Part shown: in pieces, positions 61,874 to 64,000 of the stretch
How positions within the stretch are numbered: the stretch's first letter is position 1
Layout of the letters: every line of letters starts with the position of its first letter
Source of the DNA: an uncultured Muribaculaceae bacterium
Lineage (GTDB): Bacteria > Bacteroidota > Bacteroidia > Bacteroidales > Muribaculaceae
Reading direction: 5' to 3'
Assembly (NCBI GenBank): GCA_910584365.1
Contig: CAJUAF010000004.1
Coordinates: 110,222-174,221 of the forward strand
Length of the DNA stretch: 64,000 bases
Notes under the pieces: generated by a model
Told to the model about the DNA's origin: nothing
Database searches by the model: none
Seen by the model: only the letters and a program-made list of their open reading frames with translations
Made by a program: the position numbers and the translations under genes

Positions 61874-63153
61874 GTGCTTACAAAATCATATCCTGTGCGT
61901 TGCCTAAAGGAACCATCTTAAAATCTGCACTTTACGAATATTGTGTGGAGGCACCAATAGGGTCCGGAGGATTTGGGATTACCTATAAAGTCAGACGCTT
62001 GTCCAATGGCGCTTTTTTTGCAATGAAAGAATATTTCCCAACCACATTATGCGAGCGACTGACAGACAATAGTGTCTCATATTTAAAAACAAACGCACTT
62101 ACATTCGACGAAGGCGTCACGAATTTTATCACTGAAGCAAAACGTCTTGACAGACAAAGCATATCTCACCCAAATCTCATCTCTGTAAATGAAGTTTTTA
62201 AGGCAAACAATACTGCATATTATACAATGGAATATATTGATGGCGTCAATTTACGCCAATATATTCTGAATCAGAATAAGCCGCTTAATGTAGAACAAAT
62301 GCTAAGTGTCATGCGGCCTGTCCTGCAAGCGGTATATTTAATCCATCAGCATAATCTTGCCCACTATGACATAAAACATGAGAATATTCTTTTGACTACA
62401 GAAAAAGACGATTCTCTCCGTCCTATTCTTATTGACTTTGGTCAATCCAAACATTATGACAAAAAAGGCGATGCAACTTCAACCTTGACAAATGCAGGTT
62501 GCAGTGATGGTTTCTCTCCTCCGGAGCAATATGCCGGTTTGCCTAAGTTCACACCGCAAGCAGATGTTTATGCCTTATGTGCGACTATGTATTATTTATT
62601 GACAGCCAAAGAGCCAACGAAATCTACTGAGATTTCATATAATACAATCTCCGACACTCTTGGCACTACCATTCCACCTGAGATTAGAGCGACTATTCTC
62701 AAAGGTATGTGCAAAGATAAACATAACCGCATACAATCTGTAACATTATTAGCTCAGGCGCTGGGTATAGAGATTTCTCCTTCCCCTAAAAATGAGGAAT
62801 ATGTCACTCGGCTACTGAATCCGTATATTGAAAGGCGCCCCCTTAATATACGTTTAAGACCAAGGTACCTTTATGGCTTAGTCCTGACATTTATTATAAT
62901 CAGCGCCCTCATTAGCGTAATCTGGTATAATGTCCCTACGGAAAGCGAAAAACTTACCCTCGCATTGAAACAACATGACGTCCCGACTTTAAGATATTAT
63001 GCCAGCATTGACTCAAGTCGCGCATATATGCCTTACGCGGTATATATGTACGAAAATTTCAATTATTCCGAAGCCAGAAAATACGCAGAGAAAGCACTGA
63101 ATTCACCTGATAGTATCTGGGCTAAAAAAGTATTATTTCTATTAGATAAATAG
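61870..63153 (+). CDS. Hanks-type Ser/Thr protein kinase, membrane anchored
   Basis: This 427-aa protein has the kinase P-loop GSGGFGITYK (31-40), the ATP-anchoring Lys53 in FFAMKEYF, the catalytic loop HYDIKHEN (Asp167, Lys169, Asn172; HRD is changed to HYD), and DFG (189-191). SPPEQYAG stands for the activation-segment end. A membrane helix at about 334-352 (LYGLVLTFIIISALISVIWY) follows, then about 70 residues outside with a TPR/Sel1-like feel (YSEARKYAEKAL). Codon use is much AT-richer than neighbours, pointing to acquisition. Kinases of this kind often sit with PP2C phosphatases and FHA or VWA proteins, none of which is visible before the window edge. Confidence 0.92.
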   Translation: MSAYKIISCALPKGTILKSALYEYCVEAPIGSGGFGITYKVRRLSNGAFFAMKEYFPTTLCERLTDNSVSYLKTNALTFDEGVTNFITEAKRLDRQSISHPNLISVNEVFKANNTAYYTMEYIDGVNLRQYILNQNKPLNVEQMLSVMRPVLQAVYLIHQHNLAHYDIKHENILLTTEKDDSLRPILIDFGQSKHYDKKGDATSTLTNAGCSDGFSPPEQYAGLPKFTPQADVYALCATMYYLLTAKEPTKSTEISYNTISDTLGTTIPPEIRATILKGMCKDKHNRIQSVTLLAQALGIEISPSPKNEEYVTRLLNPYIERRPLNIRLRPRYLYGLVLTFIIISALISVIWYNVPTESEKLTLALKQHDVPTLRYYASIDSSRAYMPYAVYMYENFNYSEARKYAEKALNSPDSIWAKKVLFLLDK

Positions 63154-63245
63154 TACTACATTTTCTGCCACTTTCAAGCAATATCTACTATATAACAACT
63201 AATCTCATCAATCATTCCTTCACCTAATTAAAATCATTCAATTCA

Positions 63246-63881
63246 ATGGAGACATTCTTAACCCCAGCAAGCGAGACCTCAAAGCTGGCGCCAATGAAAA
63301 CTAATTATAAGTTTTCATTCGTGTTTGCTACCGCGGGAGCCATCGTATGCCTGTGTGCATATCTGATACTCAGAGACATGACTTTCATTTATGGTTTTCT
63401 TAACACTTCCAGCATGGAGTATGAGCAAAATTCATGTCCAATTATTTCAGTCATCCTGAAGATGGACGGATATACGTACTCCTCCTTCGGTTACAGCCAC
63501 ATCGTAATGCATCCTAATGTATTTATAATGAGCCTATTGGGATGGATATTTCTATTTATTCATTCTCTCAAAGGCATCCAGCCGTTTTATAGATTTTTGT
63601 TAAATCTTATCACCTTGACGGCATTTTGCTTCGGATATAGCTATCTTAGCGTGAAGGGCCTGGAACCCATGTTATGCGGAAATTATGCGTTTTGGGCGCT
63701 TACATTGCAAAACGCATTTCCGGCCATGGTTATGTTATGTCTCACTTTACCCGGTATTATCGCATTGATTTCAGATTTCTTTGTAAAAGATCTTTCATCG
63801 GTTAAAGACATATTATGGAGTTCGATATTTGTCTTGATCTCTATAATTTTATTTCTATATGTATATTTTTCTCAGTTCTGA
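63246..63881 (+). CDS. Polytopic membrane protein of unknown function
   Basis: This 211-aa protein has about five predicted membrane helices (FVFATAGAIVCLCAYLILRD, FIMSLLGWIFLFIHSL, FLLNLITLTAFCFGYSYL, NAFPAMVMLCLTLPGIIALI, ILWSSIFVLISIILFLYVYF). A loop contains a Cys (EQNSCPIIS). I recognise no family. It follows the kinase by 92 nt on the same strand and has the same AT-rich composition, so it may be a partner or substrate. Confidence 0.75.
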   Translation: METFLTPASETSKLAPMKTNYKFSFVFATAGAIVCLCAYLILRDMTFIYGFLNTSSMEYEQNSCPIISVILKMDGYTYSSFGYSHIVMHPNVFIMSLLGWIFLFIHSLKGIQPFYRFLLNLITLTAFCFGYSYLSVKGLEPMLCGNYAFWALTLQNAFPAMVMLCLTLPGIIALISDFFVKDLSSVKDILWSSIFVLISIILFLYVYFSQF

Positions 63882-64000
63882 AGTGTACATACCTACGGAG
63901 ATTAGTGTTCGACGATAACAATACATAGTTTCCCCATATCGTGGTTTAAGCTATAAAATCCCAGAATCAGGCGTAATATCAAGGCCGGCGGCTTCGACAA
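63882..64000. other. Window edge without recognisable feature
   Basis: No gene, hairpin or promoter can be supported in the last 119 bases. Composition rises in G and C at the very end. Confidence 0.5.

Noticed and set aside
63925..63990. tracrRNA-like string near the right edge (GGTTTAAGCTATAAAATCCC)
   Set aside because: The resemblance is superficial: no repeat partner, cas9 or array is visible, and the window ends before context can be judged.

Overview
The window looks like a chromosome segment of a Bacteroidales gut bacterium, most likely Muribaculaceae or a close relative. Evidence: many Bacteroidetes-type promoters (a -7 TAnnTTTG box about 19-20 nt after a -33 TTTG box); lipoproteins with a Cys after LASC/NVSC; a PF14121-type putative porin; the order purH-mreBCD-mrdA-rodA; and core proteins (MreC, RodA, ClpB, Ffh, DnaG) of Bacteroidetes form. 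I saw no rRNA, insertion sequence, CRISPR array or prophage. Two tRNAs are present, His(GTG) and Glu(CTC). The taxonomic call is inference.

Layout. 1-2.3 kb (minus): a partial S9 prolyl oligopeptidase and a DEDD 3'-5' exonuclease with a long Lys/Ala-rich histone-H1-like tail. 2.4-10.6 kb (minus): a tightly packed six-gene operon, the most unusual locus here. It encodes a papain-fold (C39-like) protein with five DxDxDG calcium-type loops and no signal peptide, an orphan 179-aa protein, three successive and divergent dynamin-like GTPases, and a 172-aa protein that is mostly a glycine-rich membrane hairpin. Genes overlap or nearly touch, and one promoter lies in front. 10.7-14.5 kb (minus): coiled-coil lipoprotein, RsmI, a disordered-linker protein and PBP4. 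14.6-16.0 kb (plus): TetR regulator with FabG. 16.3-20.5 kb (plus): a PsiD-type pyruvoyl decarboxylase, a GadC-like antiporter and an MFS carrier, which together suggest an amino-acid decarboxylation/exchange system.

20.5-27.7 kb: three large copies of a noncoding, palindrome-rich repeat separate two small modules: GH3 beta-glucosidase plus a TM2 protein with a Q/G/Y-rich tail, and a secreted PEGA-repeat protein. One repeat unit lacks the palindrome precisely, and the palindrome loop is inverted in one of the three complete copies.

27.8-41.9 kb is mostly housekeeping: tRNA-His, a CapA-like phosphoesterase, FolD, Ffh, PanD, PanC, RecR, a GNAT enzyme, FolC with two ChrA half-transporters, tRNA-Glu, LysE with a CBM9-like protein, a YhcG-type PD-(D/E)XK protein, an EamA transporter and a lipoprotein. 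42-52.3 kb: ClpB, then PurH and the complete rod-shape operon MreB-MreC-MreD-PBP2-RodA. 52.3-58.7 kb: patatin, cytoplasmic GH13 amylase, Prs, porin and a solute-binding-like protein. A 43-aa gene with a near-ideal promoter and terminator and DnaG follow. From about 61.5 kb the sequence becomes clearly AT-richer and carries a membrane-anchored Hanks-type kinase, preceded by a 19-codon ORF that overlaps it by ATGA, and an orphan polytopic membrane protein. This looks like the left edge of an accessory region that continues past the window.
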